A stretch of DNA of 48,200 nt from Chelativorans intermedius (GTDB taxonomy: Bacteria; Pseudomonadota; Alphaproteobacteria; Rhizobiales; Rhizobiaceae). The notes under the pieces are model-generated. The model saw only the letters and a program-made list of their open reading frames with translations. It ran no database searches and was not told where the DNA came from. A program made the translations under genes and the position numbers. Where the stretch lies: NCBI RefSeq assembly GCF_025398255.1, contig NZ_JAODNW010000025.1:1-48200 (forward strand), read 5' to 3'. Below, piece after piece: positions 1 to 7,949 of this stretch; the first letter of the stretch is position 1; each line of letters begins with the position of its first letter.

Positions 1-38
1 TCAGGGGCGGGTCGCTTCAACATGACCCAGTGAATCAA

Positions 39-67
39 AAACCCCCGGCCAAAGCCAGGGGTTTGTC
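39..67. terminator. Imperfect hairpin flanked by A and T runs
   Basis: Arms at 39-49 and 54-64 pair over 11 positions with one C-A mismatch and a 4-nt loop. The A run at 37-41 becomes a U run on the minus strand, so this hairpin can end the minus-strand lipid-transport operon whose last stop is at 126. On the plus strand only a short T run follows, so plus-strand activity would be weak. Confidence 0.55.
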
Positions 68-76
68 AGCGGTCTG

Positions 77-107
77 ACCCCGGGTCGCAAGACCCGGGGT
101 TTTTCTT
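77..107 (+). terminator. Strong Rho-independent terminator (plus strand)
   Basis: A perfect 10-bp stem (ACCCCGGGTC at 77-86, GACCCGGGGT at 91-100) closes on a GCAA tetraloop and is followed by TTTTTCTT. It would stop transcription entering from a plus-strand gene left of the window. Together with the hairpin at 39-67 it separates two convergent units. Confidence 0.8.
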
Positions 108-125
108 CGGGTCGACGGCGCTCGT

Positions 126-734
126 TCACATCACGCCGATAGACCAGTCGACGATTTCCACCGCCGCGCTCTGGAACGCGCGGTCGAGGGCCGCGACGAA
201 GGCACCGGCACCGCTGCCCACCACAGGCGCGGTGACCGTGAAGCTGCGCCCGGCGCGCACCACGCCGTTGCGATCATTGAGAACGCGGGCATAGAGCTCC
301 ACATGCGCGCGTTCACCACTGGTGCCTGCGCGGATTTCAAAGGTGCGGATGTCGACAATGACCTGATAGTCGATGGCCAGCCCCTCGCCCGGCCGGCCGA
401 CGCCGCCGATGCGGCCCGAGCGCTGATAGGCCTCTATCAGCCGCGCCTGAACAAGGCGCGGAAGACGGTCGGACCAACGCGCCCCGCCCAGAAGCTGCAC
501 CGTGCCATCGGCCGCGCGCACCACCAGATCCTGCCCATCCAGAATCTTCAGCGCCGAGGGTTCGGGCACCAGAATCTGCGTGCGCGAAAGACGCCGGCCG
601 GAATCCGGCGGCATGGGCGCACTGATGTCATACGCGTCTACCGGCGGCGGCCCGAATCCCGGAATGGCGGCACACCCGCCAAGCAGGAGCCCTGCCAGGG
701 CAAGCCCTCCGATCGAAGAACCCCTCAAACTCAA
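126..734 (-). CDS. ABC-type transport auxiliary lipoprotein (PqiC/DUF330-like)
   Basis: A 202-residue lipoprotein, last gene of the Mla-type operon. The N-terminus has a short hydrophobic stretch and a lipobox (LLLGGC) with the acylated Cys near residue 21. The rest matches the ABC_trans_aux family, outer-membrane-anchored partners of MCE transport systems. The start is a TTG at 732-734: no ATG is available before an in-frame stop upstream, and a GGGAG Shine-Dalgarno lies 7 nt ahead of it. By context it is the periplasmic or outer-membrane component working with the MlaD protein encoded just upstream; its exact role is inferred from the family. Confidence 0.85.
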   Translation of the reverse strand: MSLRGSSIGGLALAGLLLGGCAAIPGFGPPPVDAYDISAPMPPDSGRRLSRTQILVPEPSALKILDGQDLVVRAADGTVQLLGGARWSDRLPRLVQARLIEAYQRSGRIGGVGRPGEGLAIDYQVIVDIRTFEIRAGTSGERAHVELYARVLNDRNGVVRAGRSFTVTAPVVGSGAGAFVAALDRAFQSAAVEIVDWSIGVM

Positions 735-804
735 ATGAAACTCCCAAATTTAAAAGGATTGCCTTTAAATTTCCGTTTCCTTCTTGCGAACCCGTGTCGG
801 CTTG

Positions 805-2181
805 TCAACGCCGCACGCGGCCGTCATAGCGGCGGATCGTGCCTTCACCGCCGGTGATGATACGCTGCGGATTCTGCTCGAAATCGCTGACGGCCTGCTC
901 GATGCGGTTGATCGAGCGGCGTGCGTCGATGACCAGCGCCTCGACATCGCGCAGCCCCTGGCCGGAGAAACGCGCCAGCCCGTCGGTGATCGTGCCGATG
1001 CGGGCGTTGAGCGTGTCGGCCACCTGGCGGAAGGATTGCAGCGTGGCGCGCGCCTCGGCCACCAGCCCCTCCCCGTCGCCGCTGCCCAGCATTCCGTCCA
1101 GCTTGGCCAGAACGCCGTCGATGCGGGTCGAGGCTTCGTTGAGCCGGCTGGCAAGCTGGCTGGCATCGGTGATGATCTGGTCGATGTCCTGCGTCCTGCG
1201 GCCGACCGCCTCGCTCACCCGTGCGATATCGCTCGAAGCGCGGTCGAGGCGTTCACTGGCTTCGGCGAAATTGTCGACCGCGGCGGAGACGGACTCGGCG
1301 TTGATGCCGGCCACGATGCCATCGACCCGCCCGAGCGTGCGGTTGGCATTCTCGGAGAAGGTGTTCAGGGCGGTCACCGTTTCCTGAACCCCGGTGACGA
1401 TGCCATCGAGGCGTCCACCAGCGTCGGCAAGCTGCTGGGTGAAGCGGTCGACATTCTGCATCACTTGCGCAACCTGCTGCCGGTCGACGGAGTTCAGCAG
1501 CCCCTCGGCCGCTTCGAGGGTGGAGTCGAGGCGGCCGGAGACGGCCGTGAGCGTGGTGGAAAGCTCGCTCACGCTGGCGAGGAACCGGTCGATCCCGTCG
1601 GAGTTCTTCGCCAGTGCATCGGAGAAGGTCTCAACATTCACCAGAGTGCGCGTCAGCGGCCCCCGCGCATCCGACACGAAGCCTTCCAACTCGCCGATCA
1701 TCGTGTCGGCGCGCGTGAGAACGCTTTGCGTCGTCTGCAGAAGATTTGTGACCGCCGAGGGACTGGTGTCGATGGTCACGATGGTGCCCTGTTCCTCGGC
1801 CTGTTCAAGAAGATTGGGCTCGTTGGGGTCGCCGCCCGTCAGCTCGATGCTGGCCTGGCCGGTCAGCCCGGCAAGGCCGACATCCGCGCGCGTGGAGCGG
1901 CTGATCGGCGCCTGCTTTCGGTCCACCTCGGCATCGGCGACGGCATATTTCGGGTTGTCCGGGTCGACATAGACACGCAGGACATTGCCCACCCGGACAC
2001 CGTTGAAGAGCACGGCGCTGCCGCGGCTGAGCCCTGCCGCCGAGCCCATGATGCGAAAGCGCAGCGGTGTCATCTCGCTGCGGTCACCAATGCCCGCCGC
2101 CCAGTAAATGAAGCCGAAGGCCGCGAGAACCGCCAGCACCGTAAACAGCCCAACGACAACATAATTGGCTTTTGTTTCCAT
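805..2181 (-). CDS. MlaD family MCE-domain protein
   Basis: A 458-residue substrate-binding component of a phospholipid/lipid ABC transporter at the inner-membrane periplasmic face. One N-terminal membrane anchor (about residues 8-30) is followed by a single MCE domain (about 38-115). A long helical C-terminal region rich in heptad-like repeats then resembles the needle-like extension of long MCE proteins. It is much longer than E. coli MlaD (about 180 residues), as is common in alphaproteobacteria. It starts 17 bp after the mlaF stop, so the two are co-transcribed. Whether it moves phospholipid outward or inward cannot be read from the sequence. Confidence 0.9.
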   Translation of the reverse strand: METKANYVVVGLFTVLAVLAAFGFIYWAAGIGDRSEMTPLRFRIMGSAAGLSRGSAVLFNGVRVGNVLRVYVDPDNPKYAVADAEVDRKQAPISRSTRADVGLAGLTGQASIELTGGDPNEPNLLEQAEEQGTIVTIDTSPSAVTNLLQTTQSVLTRADTMIGELEGFVSDARGPLTRTLVNVETFSDALAKNSDGIDRFLASVSELSTTLTAVSGRLDSTLEAAEGLLNSVDRQQVAQVMQNVDRFTQQLADAGGRLDGIVTGVQETVTALNTFSENANRTLGRVDGIVAGINAESVSAAVDNFAEASERLDRASSDIARVSEAVGRRTQDIDQIITDASQLASRLNEASTRIDGVLAKLDGMLGSGDGEGLVAEARATLQSFRQVADTLNARIGTITDGLARFSGQGLRDVEALVIDARRSINRIEQAVSDFEQNPQRIITGGEGTIRRYDGRVRR

Positions 2182-2198
2182 ACTTTAAGGCTCTTTTC

Positions 2199-3020
2199 TC
2201 ATGCATCTTCCGAAGGGACGATGCGTCGCGCCCGCTTACCCCTGAAATAGGATTTCACCCATGGCTCGTCGCACTGCATCATGTCCTGCGCCGTGCCCTC
2301 CACGAGTACACGTTTCTGGCCGAGCACGGCAATGCGGTCGCAGGCGGTCAGCAGGCTGTCGAGATCGTGGGTTACCATATAGACGGTCAGGCCCATCGTA
2401 TCGCGCATCTTGATGACAAGCTCGTCAAACTCGGCTGCGCCGATCGGATCGAGCCCGGATGTCGGCTCGTCGAGAAAGACGATGTCGGGATCGAGCGCCA
2501 GCGCCCGCGCCAGCGCCGCCCGCTTGATCATGCCGCCGGAAAGCTCGGAGGGATACTTGTTGGCCGCCGCACGCGGCAGCCCCACCAGCTCGACCTTGAG
2601 CAGGGCAAGCTCATCCATCAGCTTCTTGGGCAGGTCGATATATTCGCGCATGGGCACCTGGATGTTCTCCAGGACGGTAAGGGCGGAGAACAGTGCCCCA
2701 TGCTGGAACAGCACGCCCTGGCGCATGTCGATCAGCATGCGCTCCTGATCGGAAAGTTCCGCGAGGTTCCTTCCGAACATGCGAATGGTGCCGCTGGCTT
2801 TGGGTACAAGCCCGAGGATGGTGCGCAGAAGCACCGATTTGCCAGTGCCCGAGGCTCCGACAAATCCCAGGATCTCGCCGCGATAGACGTCGAGCGAAAG
2901 GTTCTCCAGCACCGTGTTGGTGCCAAAGCGCACGGTCACCCCCTCCGCCTGGAGGATGATGTCATCCCCGCCTGCCGGCGCCTGCCGCGCCGCCTCGTTG
3001 TCATGCTGGTGCTCGGTCAT
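2199..3020 (-). CDS. mlaF: MlaF-type ABC transporter ATP-binding protein
   Basis: A 273-residue cytoplasmic ATPase of the Mla lipid transporter. Walker A is GASGTGKS at 55-62, the Q-loop Gln is near 106, the signature LSGGM is at 160-164, and Walker B (IVFLDEP) is at 180-186. The ATG at 3018-3020 overlaps the mlaE stop by one base (TGATG), which indicates translational coupling. The C-terminal tail beyond the ATPase core is typical of the MlaF/Ttg2A group. It should pair with the MlaE permease encoded immediately upstream. Confidence 0.93.
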   Translation of the reverse strand: MTEHQHDNEAARQAPAGGDDIILQAEGVTVRFGTNTVLENLSLDVYRGEILGFVGASGTGKSVLLRTILGLVPKASGTIRMFGRNLAELSDQERMLIDMRQGVLFQHGALFSALTVLENIQVPMREYIDLPKKLMDELALLKVELVGLPRAAANKYPSELSGGMIKRAALARALALDPDIVFLDEPTSGLDPIGAAEFDELVIKMRDTMGLTVYMVTHDLDSLLTACDRIAVLGQKRVLVEGTAQDMMQCDEPWVKSYFRGKRARRIVPSEDA

Positions 3021-4213
3021 CAGAAATCAATGGCTGCGTAGAAAATGGCAAACAGGCCGTCGACCACGATCACGACGAAGATGGCCTTCACCACGGATGT
3101 TGTCACCTGCCTGCCCAGCGATTCGGCGCTGCCGCCCACCTTCATGCCTTCCACGGAAGCGATGACGCCGATGATCAATGCCATGAATGGGGCCTTGATG
3201 AGGCCGGAAAAAATGCTCGTCAGGTCAATGGCGTCGCGCAGCCGGTCGATGAAGGTCGACGGCGCGATGCCTGAATAAAGCCAGGAAATCCCCATGGCGC
3301 CGCCAAGGGCGGCGAAATTGGAGATGATGGTCAGACACGGCAAGGCGATGACGAGCGCCACCATGCGCGGAAACACGAGAACGCCCACCGGATTGAGGCC
3401 GATCACGGTCAGCGCGTCCACCTCCTCCCGCATCTTCATCGAGCCGATTTCGGCCGTGATGGCGCTGCCGGAGCGGCCGGCGATCATGATTGCCGTCAAC
3501 AGAACGCCCAGCTCGCGCATCACGAGGATGCCCACCAGGTCAACCACGAAGATCTCGGCACCGAAATAGCGAAGCTGGAAGGCACCCTGCTGGGCAATGA
3601 TGGCGCCCACGATCGCCGACATCAGAACGATGATGGGAATGGCGCCAACGCCCATGCGGTCGATCTGATGGATGATGGCTGCAGGGTTGACCGCATGTTT
3701 GCGGCCAAGCTTCATCTGCGCCCCGCTGACCGTCGCCCCCAATATGTGCAGGCCGTAGAGAATGTCGTTCAGCGCGTCATGGACGGAGCGTCCGACAGCC
3801 GCGAAGAGACCGATGAACCAGGAGCCGCCGCGCGACTCGGGCGGGGCCTCCGGCGCCTCGGCAATCGGCATGACCGCATCGAGAAGGATGGTGGCGGCGC
3901 TCGACTCCCCGCTCACCGAGACCGTGGCGCCGCGCCGCTTCTGGTCGGCAATCAGCCGGCCTACAAGCCACGCACCGGCGGTGTCGAGATGGCGTATCGC
4001 ACCGAGGTCCAGATCGAGACGTTTTTCCTCGCTCCTGAGGAGCTCGCGGATACGACCGTCAACCTCACCCACGGTGCGCGTCGTCCAGTCACCGGAAAGC
4101 CGGCACGTCAACACGCCGTCATCCCGCGTGCAATCAATGCGCGCCGGTTCCGCCTTCTCCTGCACGGCCGTGCCGCCTGCTTGCCTCGAGGCTCCGAACA
4201 CCATAAGCGTCAT
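3020..4213 (-). CDS. mlaE: MlaE family permease with N-terminal STAS domain
   Basis: A 397-residue integral membrane permease of the Mla lipid transporter. The first about 120 residues form a cytoplasmic STAS-like domain. The MlaE permease fold with its multiple membrane helices follows (about 140-395). E. coli has the STAS function as the separate protein MlaB; here the two are fused, as is usual in alphaproteobacteria. ATG codons at 4213 and 4204 are both possible starts. Neither has a convincing Shine-Dalgarno, so the N-terminus is uncertain by a few residues. First gene of the operon, divergent from the epimerase gene at 4304. Confidence 0.9.
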   Translation of the reverse strand: MTLMVFGASRQAGGTAVQEKAEPARIDCTRDDGVLTCRLSGDWTTRTVGEVDGRIRELLRSEEKRLDLDLGAIRHLDTAGAWLVGRLIADQKRRGATVSVSGESSAATILLDAVMPIAEAPEAPPESRGGSWFIGLFAAVGRSVHDALNDILYGLHILGATVSGAQMKLGRKHAVNPAAIIHQIDRMGVGAIPIIVLMSAIVGAIIAQQGAFQLRYFGAEIFVVDLVGILVMRELGVLLTAIMIAGRSGSAITAEIGSMKMREEVDALTVIGLNPVGVLVFPRMVALVIALPCLTIISNFAALGGAMGISWLYSGIAPSTFIDRLRDAIDLTSIFSGLIKAPFMALIIGVIASVEGMKVGGSAESLGRQVTTSVVKAIFVVIVVDGLFAIFYAAIDF

Positions 4214-4303
4214 CCATAAAGGCTGGTGCGTGCAAAGAAAACTACTTCTGCCTGTAAAATCCGTGCATAACGCCACCAGCGGGCGCAACAAAGCGAGGTG
4301 ATC

Positions 4304-5284
4304 ATGGCTCCTGCCCTGGCCGTCGAGATCGAGCGTTTTCCCATAGCCGGCGTCTTCCGCATCGCCCGCGGTGCGAAAACCGAGGCGCAGGTGGTCACCT
4401 GCACCCTCACCCAGGAGGGAGCCACGGGCCGCGGCGAATGCGTGCCCTATGCCCGCTACGGGGAGACCGTGGAAAGCGTGGTAGCACAGATCGAGGCCAT
4501 GCGCAGCGCCGTGGCGGATGGCATAGACCGTCAGGCGCTGATGAAGCTCATGCCGCCCGGTGCGGCGCGCAACGCGCTCGACTGCGCGCTCTGGGACCTG
4601 GAGGCCAAACGCACGGGCCGGCGTGTCCAGGAAACACTCTGTCCTGCCCCGCGCGCACTGACCACGGCACAGACCATCTCCCTCGGTACGCCCGAGGAAA
4701 TGGCAGCCCAGGCACGCGCCCACGCGGACAGGCCGCTTCTGAAGATCAAACTGGGCGGCGAGCACGATGCCGCCTGCCTGCGCGCGGTGGCCGAGGCTGC
4801 CCCCGGCAGCCGGCTGATCGTCGATGCGAACGAGGGCTGGCGGCCAGACAGTCTTGCCGAGAATCTGCACGCTGCAGCCGGTTGCGGCGTGGCGCTCGTC
4901 GAGCAGCCGCTGCCGGTCGGGGAGGATGCAATCCTGCGCGAAATCGAGCGGCCGGTGCCTGTCTGCGCCGACGAGAGTGTGCATACGGCAGAGGATCTGT
5001 CGGCTCTCGAAGGGCTCTACGACGCGGTGAACATCAAGCTTGACAAGGCAGGCGGCCTGACGGCGGCGCTCATCCTGCGCGAACGGGCGCGCGAACGGGG
5101 TTTTTCCATCATGGTGGGCTGCATGGTGGGCACGTCGCTTGCCATGGCGCCGGCGGTCCTGCTGGCGCAGGAGGCGGAATTCGTCGACCTGGACGGGCCG
5201 CTTCTTCTTCGGCATGACCGCTCGCCCGGCCTCGTCTATGACGGCGCACGGGTTTCTCCCCCATCGCCGGCATTGTGGGGATAG
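4304..5284 (+). CDS. Dipeptide epimerase / N-acyl-amino-acid racemase-like enolase-superfamily enzyme
   Basis: A 326-residue member of the mandelate racemase/muconate lactonizing group. The pattern fits L-Ala-D/L-Glu epimerase: general bases K149 (in KIK) and K245 (in NIK), and metal ligands D174, E200 and D223. The spacing K149-D174 (25) and D223-K245 (22) equals that of the known dipeptide epimerases. It probably acts on murein-derived dipeptides; the related N-acetyl-D-glutamate racemase (DgcA) is an alternative. The ATG at 4304 is preferred over the GTG at 4298 because GCGAGG (4293-4298) is then a properly spaced Shine-Dalgarno. Confidence 0.85.
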   Translation: MAPALAVEIERFPIAGVFRIARGAKTEAQVVTCTLTQEGATGRGECVPYARYGETVESVVAQIEAMRSAVADGIDRQALMKLMPPGAARNALDCALWDLEAKRTGRRVQETLCPAPRALTTAQTISLGTPEEMAAQARAHADRPLLKIKLGGEHDAACLRAVAEAAPGSRLIVDANEGWRPDSLAENLHAAAGCGVALVEQPLPVGEDAILREIERPVPVCADESVHTAEDLSALEGLYDAVNIKLDKAGGLTAALILRERARERGFSIMVGCMVGTSLAMAPAVLLAQEAEFVDLDGPLLLRHDRSPGLVYDGARVSPPSPALWG

Positions 5285-5297
5285 CGGCAGGCCGGTT

Positions 5298-6113
5298 CTA
5301 CGCCGCCTTTGCAGTTTCGCCTTTCACCGGCGGCAGGGGCCGCTCCTGCAGGGCCGCGGGCTGGGCAATCTCGGTCCAGGTGATGATCTCGAAACTGCCG
5401 TCGAAATTCTCCACGAGTGCCGTGCAGCTTTCCACCCAATCGCCGGTGTTCATGTAGTGAACGCCCATGATCTGCTCGATGGCGGCATGGTGGATGTGCC
5501 CGCAGATGACGCCGTCCACCTCGGCACGGGCGGCCTCCTGGGCGAGCAGGTTCTGAAAGGAACTGATGAATTTCACCGCCTTCTTCACCTTCACCTTGGC
5601 CCAGGAGGAAAAGGACCAGTACGGTCGACCAAGGAGCCTGCGGACAGCGCCCACCACGCGGTTGACGACGATGGCGGCGTCATATGCCTTGTCTCCCAGA
5701 TAGGCGAGCCAGCGCGCATTGTGCACAACGGCATCGAACTGGTCGCCGTGGAGAACGAGAAAGCGCCGTCCGTCCGCCGCCTCGTGAATGACGCGGTCCG
5801 TCACCACGATGCCGCCGAAATGCACCCCCTGAAAGGGGCGCAGAAACTCGTCGTGATTGCCGGCGATGTAGAACACCCTGGCGCCCTTGCGCGCCTTGCG
5901 CAGGAGCTTTTGCACCACGTCGTTGTGGGCCTGAGGCCAGTGCCATGAACGCCTGAGCCGCCAGCCATCGACGATATCCCCCACCAGATAGATGGTGTCG
6001 GCGTCGTGATGGCGCAGAAAATCCACCAGAAACTCGGCCTTGGCGGGCCGCGAGCCCAGATGGATGTCGGAAAGGAAGATGGTGCGGAAGGTGCGCGGCG
6101 CGGTGGCAGGCAT
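5298..6113 (-). CDS. LpxH-like metallophosphoesterase (UDP-2,3-diacylglucosamine diphosphatase family)
   Basis: A 271-residue calcineurin-like phosphoesterase with the full metal-binding set: D16/H18 (SDIHLG), D46 (GDIVDG), N86/H87 (GNHDE), H122 (LHGDQ) and H206/H208 (GHIHH). This family is usually annotated as UDP-2,3-diacylglucosamine hydrolase, which makes lipid X for lipid A synthesis. Alphaproteobacteria commonly use the unrelated LpxI for that step, so the physiological substrate here is open. It converges on the epimerase gene with 13 bp between the stops. Confidence 0.8.
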   Translation of the reverse strand: MPATAPRTFRTIFLSDIHLGSRPAKAEFLVDFLRHHDADTIYLVGDIVDGWRLRRSWHWPQAHNDVVQKLLRKARKGARVFYIAGNHDEFLRPFQGVHFGGIVVTDRVIHEAADGRRFLVLHGDQFDAVVHNARWLAYLGDKAYDAAIVVNRVVGAVRRLLGRPYWSFSSWAKVKVKKAVKFISSFQNLLAQEAARAEVDGVICGHIHHAAIEQIMGVHYMNTGDWVESCTALVENFDGSFEIITWTEIAQPAALQERPLPPVKGETAKAA

Positions 6114-6238
6114 CTCGTCGTCCCATGCGGTGGCTGTCGCCGCTGCTATGACCAGATTCCTGTCACAGCCATGTGACGGTTGCCAGGCGCTGGCGGCGGG
6201 AGTAGACGATCACCAGTCTGAAGCAATCGGGGAAGACC

Positions 6239-7018
6239 ATGGATCTCGGCATCAGGGGCAGGAATGCAATCGTCTGTGCATCCAGCAAGGGGCTGGGCCG
6301 GGGCTGCGCCCTGGCACTGGCGGAGGCCGGCTGCAATCTCGTCGTCAATGGACGCGATCCCGACGCCCTGAAGGCAACAGCGGAAGAAATCCGCACGCGC
6401 TACGGCGTCGTCGTCACCGAGGTTGCCGCCGATGTCTCGACGCCCGAGGGCCAGGAGGCACTGCTTGCCGCCTGTCCGCAACCGGACATCCTCGTCAACA
6501 ACAACGGCGGTCCGCCGCGCCGCGATTTCCGCGAGCTCACGCGCCAGGCGATCCTCGACGGCGTGACGCAGAACATGGTCACGCCGCTGGAGCTCATTCA
6601 GGCCACCATCGACGGCATGGCAAGCCGCGGCTTCGGGCGCATCGTCAACATCACATCGCTCTCGGTCTACATGCCCATTCAGGGTCTCGATCTCTCCTCG
6701 GGCGCCCGGGCGGGGCTCACGGCGTTTCTGGCCGGCGTGGCGCGTGGTGTGGCCAGCCGCAACGTCACCATCAACAACATCCTGCCGGGCAAGATGGACA
6801 CCGAACGGCTGAGAAGCGGCATTCGCTATGGCGCGGAGAAGGCCGGCGTGAGCTATGAGGAGGAAGCGCGACGCCAGACGGCGGAGATTCCGGCCGGCCG
6901 CTTCGGCACGGCGGAGGAGTTCGGCCGCGCCTGCGCCTTCCTGTGCTCGGCCCATGCCGGCTACATCACCGGCCAGAACCTGCTTCTCGACGGCGGGCTT
7001 TACACGAGCGCCTTCTGA
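6239..7018 (+). CDS. SDR family protein with altered catalytic residues
   Basis: A 259-residue short-chain dehydrogenase/reductase fold, by sequence close to 3-oxoacyl-ACP reductase-like SDRs. The nucleotide-binding motif reads ASSKGLG at 14-20, NNNG lies at 87-90 and the catalytic Ser is near S140. At the usual YxxxK position the sequence is SSGAR (153-157), so the catalytic Tyr and Lys are replaced by Ser and Arg. A conserved SDR subgroup has this LSxGARAGL pattern, so this is probably not random decay. It may bind nucleotide without classical SDR chemistry. It is followed 54 bp later by a fumarylacetoacetase-family gene, and the two may be one catabolic unit. Confidence 0.85.
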   Translation: MDLGIRGRNAIVCASSKGLGRGCALALAEAGCNLVVNGRDPDALKATAEEIRTRYGVVVTEVAADVSTPEGQEALLAACPQPDILVNNNGGPPRRDFRELTRQAILDGVTQNMVTPLELIQATIDGMASRGFGRIVNITSLSVYMPIQGLDLSSGARAGLTAFLAGVARGVASRNVTINNILPGKMDTERLRSGIRYGAEKAGVSYEEEARRQTAEIPAGRFGTAEEFGRACAFLCSAHAGYITGQNLLLDGGLYTSAF

Positions 7019-7072
7019 AATCGTTGAGCCGCGCTTGCGGCCATCCACCTCAAACAACAGGGAGAGAGAAAC

Positions 7073-7915
7073 TTGAAACTCTTGCGGTTTGGCAACAAGG
7101 GCGCGGAAAAGCCGGCTGTCCTGCACACCGACGGCACGATCCGCGACGTCTCTTCGCTGGTCGGCGACTTCACGCCCGAGACGCTGTCGCCGGCGCTGAC
7201 ACGCATTCTCGCATCCGCAGACATCGGCAGCCTGCCTGAAGTGCCCTCGTCCGTGCGCATCGGCGCACCGCTTTTGCGCACCGGCCACTTCATCGCCATC
7301 GGGCTCAACTATGCCGACCATGCCGCCGAGTCCGGCCTGCCGGTGCCCAGCGAGCCGGTGGTCTTCTCGAAGGCGCCGAGCTGCCTTTCGGGTCCGAACG
7401 ACGACGTGATGCTGCCCAAGGGCTCGGAAAAGACCGACTGGGAGGTGGAGCTGGCCGTCATCATCGGCGAGCGCTGCGACTATGTGGAGGAGAAGGACGC
7501 CCTGTCCCACGTCTTCGGCTATGCCGTCTGCAACGACGTCTCCGAACGCGAGTACCAGACGGAGCGTGGCGGCCAGTGGGTGAAGGGCAAGAGCGCTCCC
7601 ACCTTCGGTCCGCTCGGTCCCTGGCTGGTAACGACCGACGAGATTGCCGATCCCCAGAACCTCGACATGTTCCTGGATGTCAATGGCGAGCGTCGCCAGA
7701 CGGGCAACACGAAGACGATGATCTTCTCCGTTGCGCAGATCGTCTCCTATCTGTCGCGCTTTATGGTGCTCGAACCCGGCGACGTGATCACCACCGGCAC
7801 GCCGCCCGGCGTCGGCCTTGGCATGAAGCCGCCGGTCTATCTGAAGGCTGGCGACGAGATGCGGCTCGGGATTTCCGGCCTCGGCGAGCAGCGCCAACGG
7901 GTCGTCGCACGCTAA
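7073..7915 (+). CDS. Fumarylacetoacetate hydrolase family protein
   Basis: A 280-residue single-domain FAH-fold protein. After a variable N-terminal part (1-70) comes the core with GLNYADHA, the metal-binding segment DWEVELAVIIGE, and the C-terminal GDVITTGTPPGVG motif. Relatives hydrolyse or decarboxylate small acyl-pyruvates, 2-keto-3-deoxy acids or oxaloacetate. The start is a TTG at 7073 behind a strong GGGAGAG Shine-Dalgarno; the resulting MKLLRFG N-terminus is typical. The substrate cannot be assigned from sequence alone. Confidence 0.87.
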   Translation: MKLLRFGNKGAEKPAVLHTDGTIRDVSSLVGDFTPETLSPALTRILASADIGSLPEVPSSVRIGAPLLRTGHFIAIGLNYADHAAESGLPVPSEPVVFSKAPSCLSGPNDDVMLPKGSEKTDWEVELAVIIGERCDYVEEKDALSHVFGYAVCNDVSEREYQTERGGQWVKGKSAPTFGPLGPWLVTTDEIADPQNLDMFLDVNGERRQTGNTKTMIFSVAQIVSYLSRFMVLEPGDVITTGTPPGVGLGMKPPVYLKAGDEMRLGISGLGEQRQRVVAR

Positions 7916-7949
7916 GAGGACGACGTTTCCCAGAGCACGGACAGTAAAA

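Noticed and set aside
4214-5215. Long in-frame extension of the mlaE reading frame to 5215 on the minus strand
   Set aside because: It is antisense to the epimerase gene, which has conserved catalytic residues and a good ribosome binding site. GC-rich DNA commonly leaves such open antisense frames.
6146-7897. A 583-codon minus-strand open frame opposite the SDR and FAH genes
   Set aside because: It has His/Arg/Gly-rich composition without domains and is fully antisense to two genes with clear family signatures.
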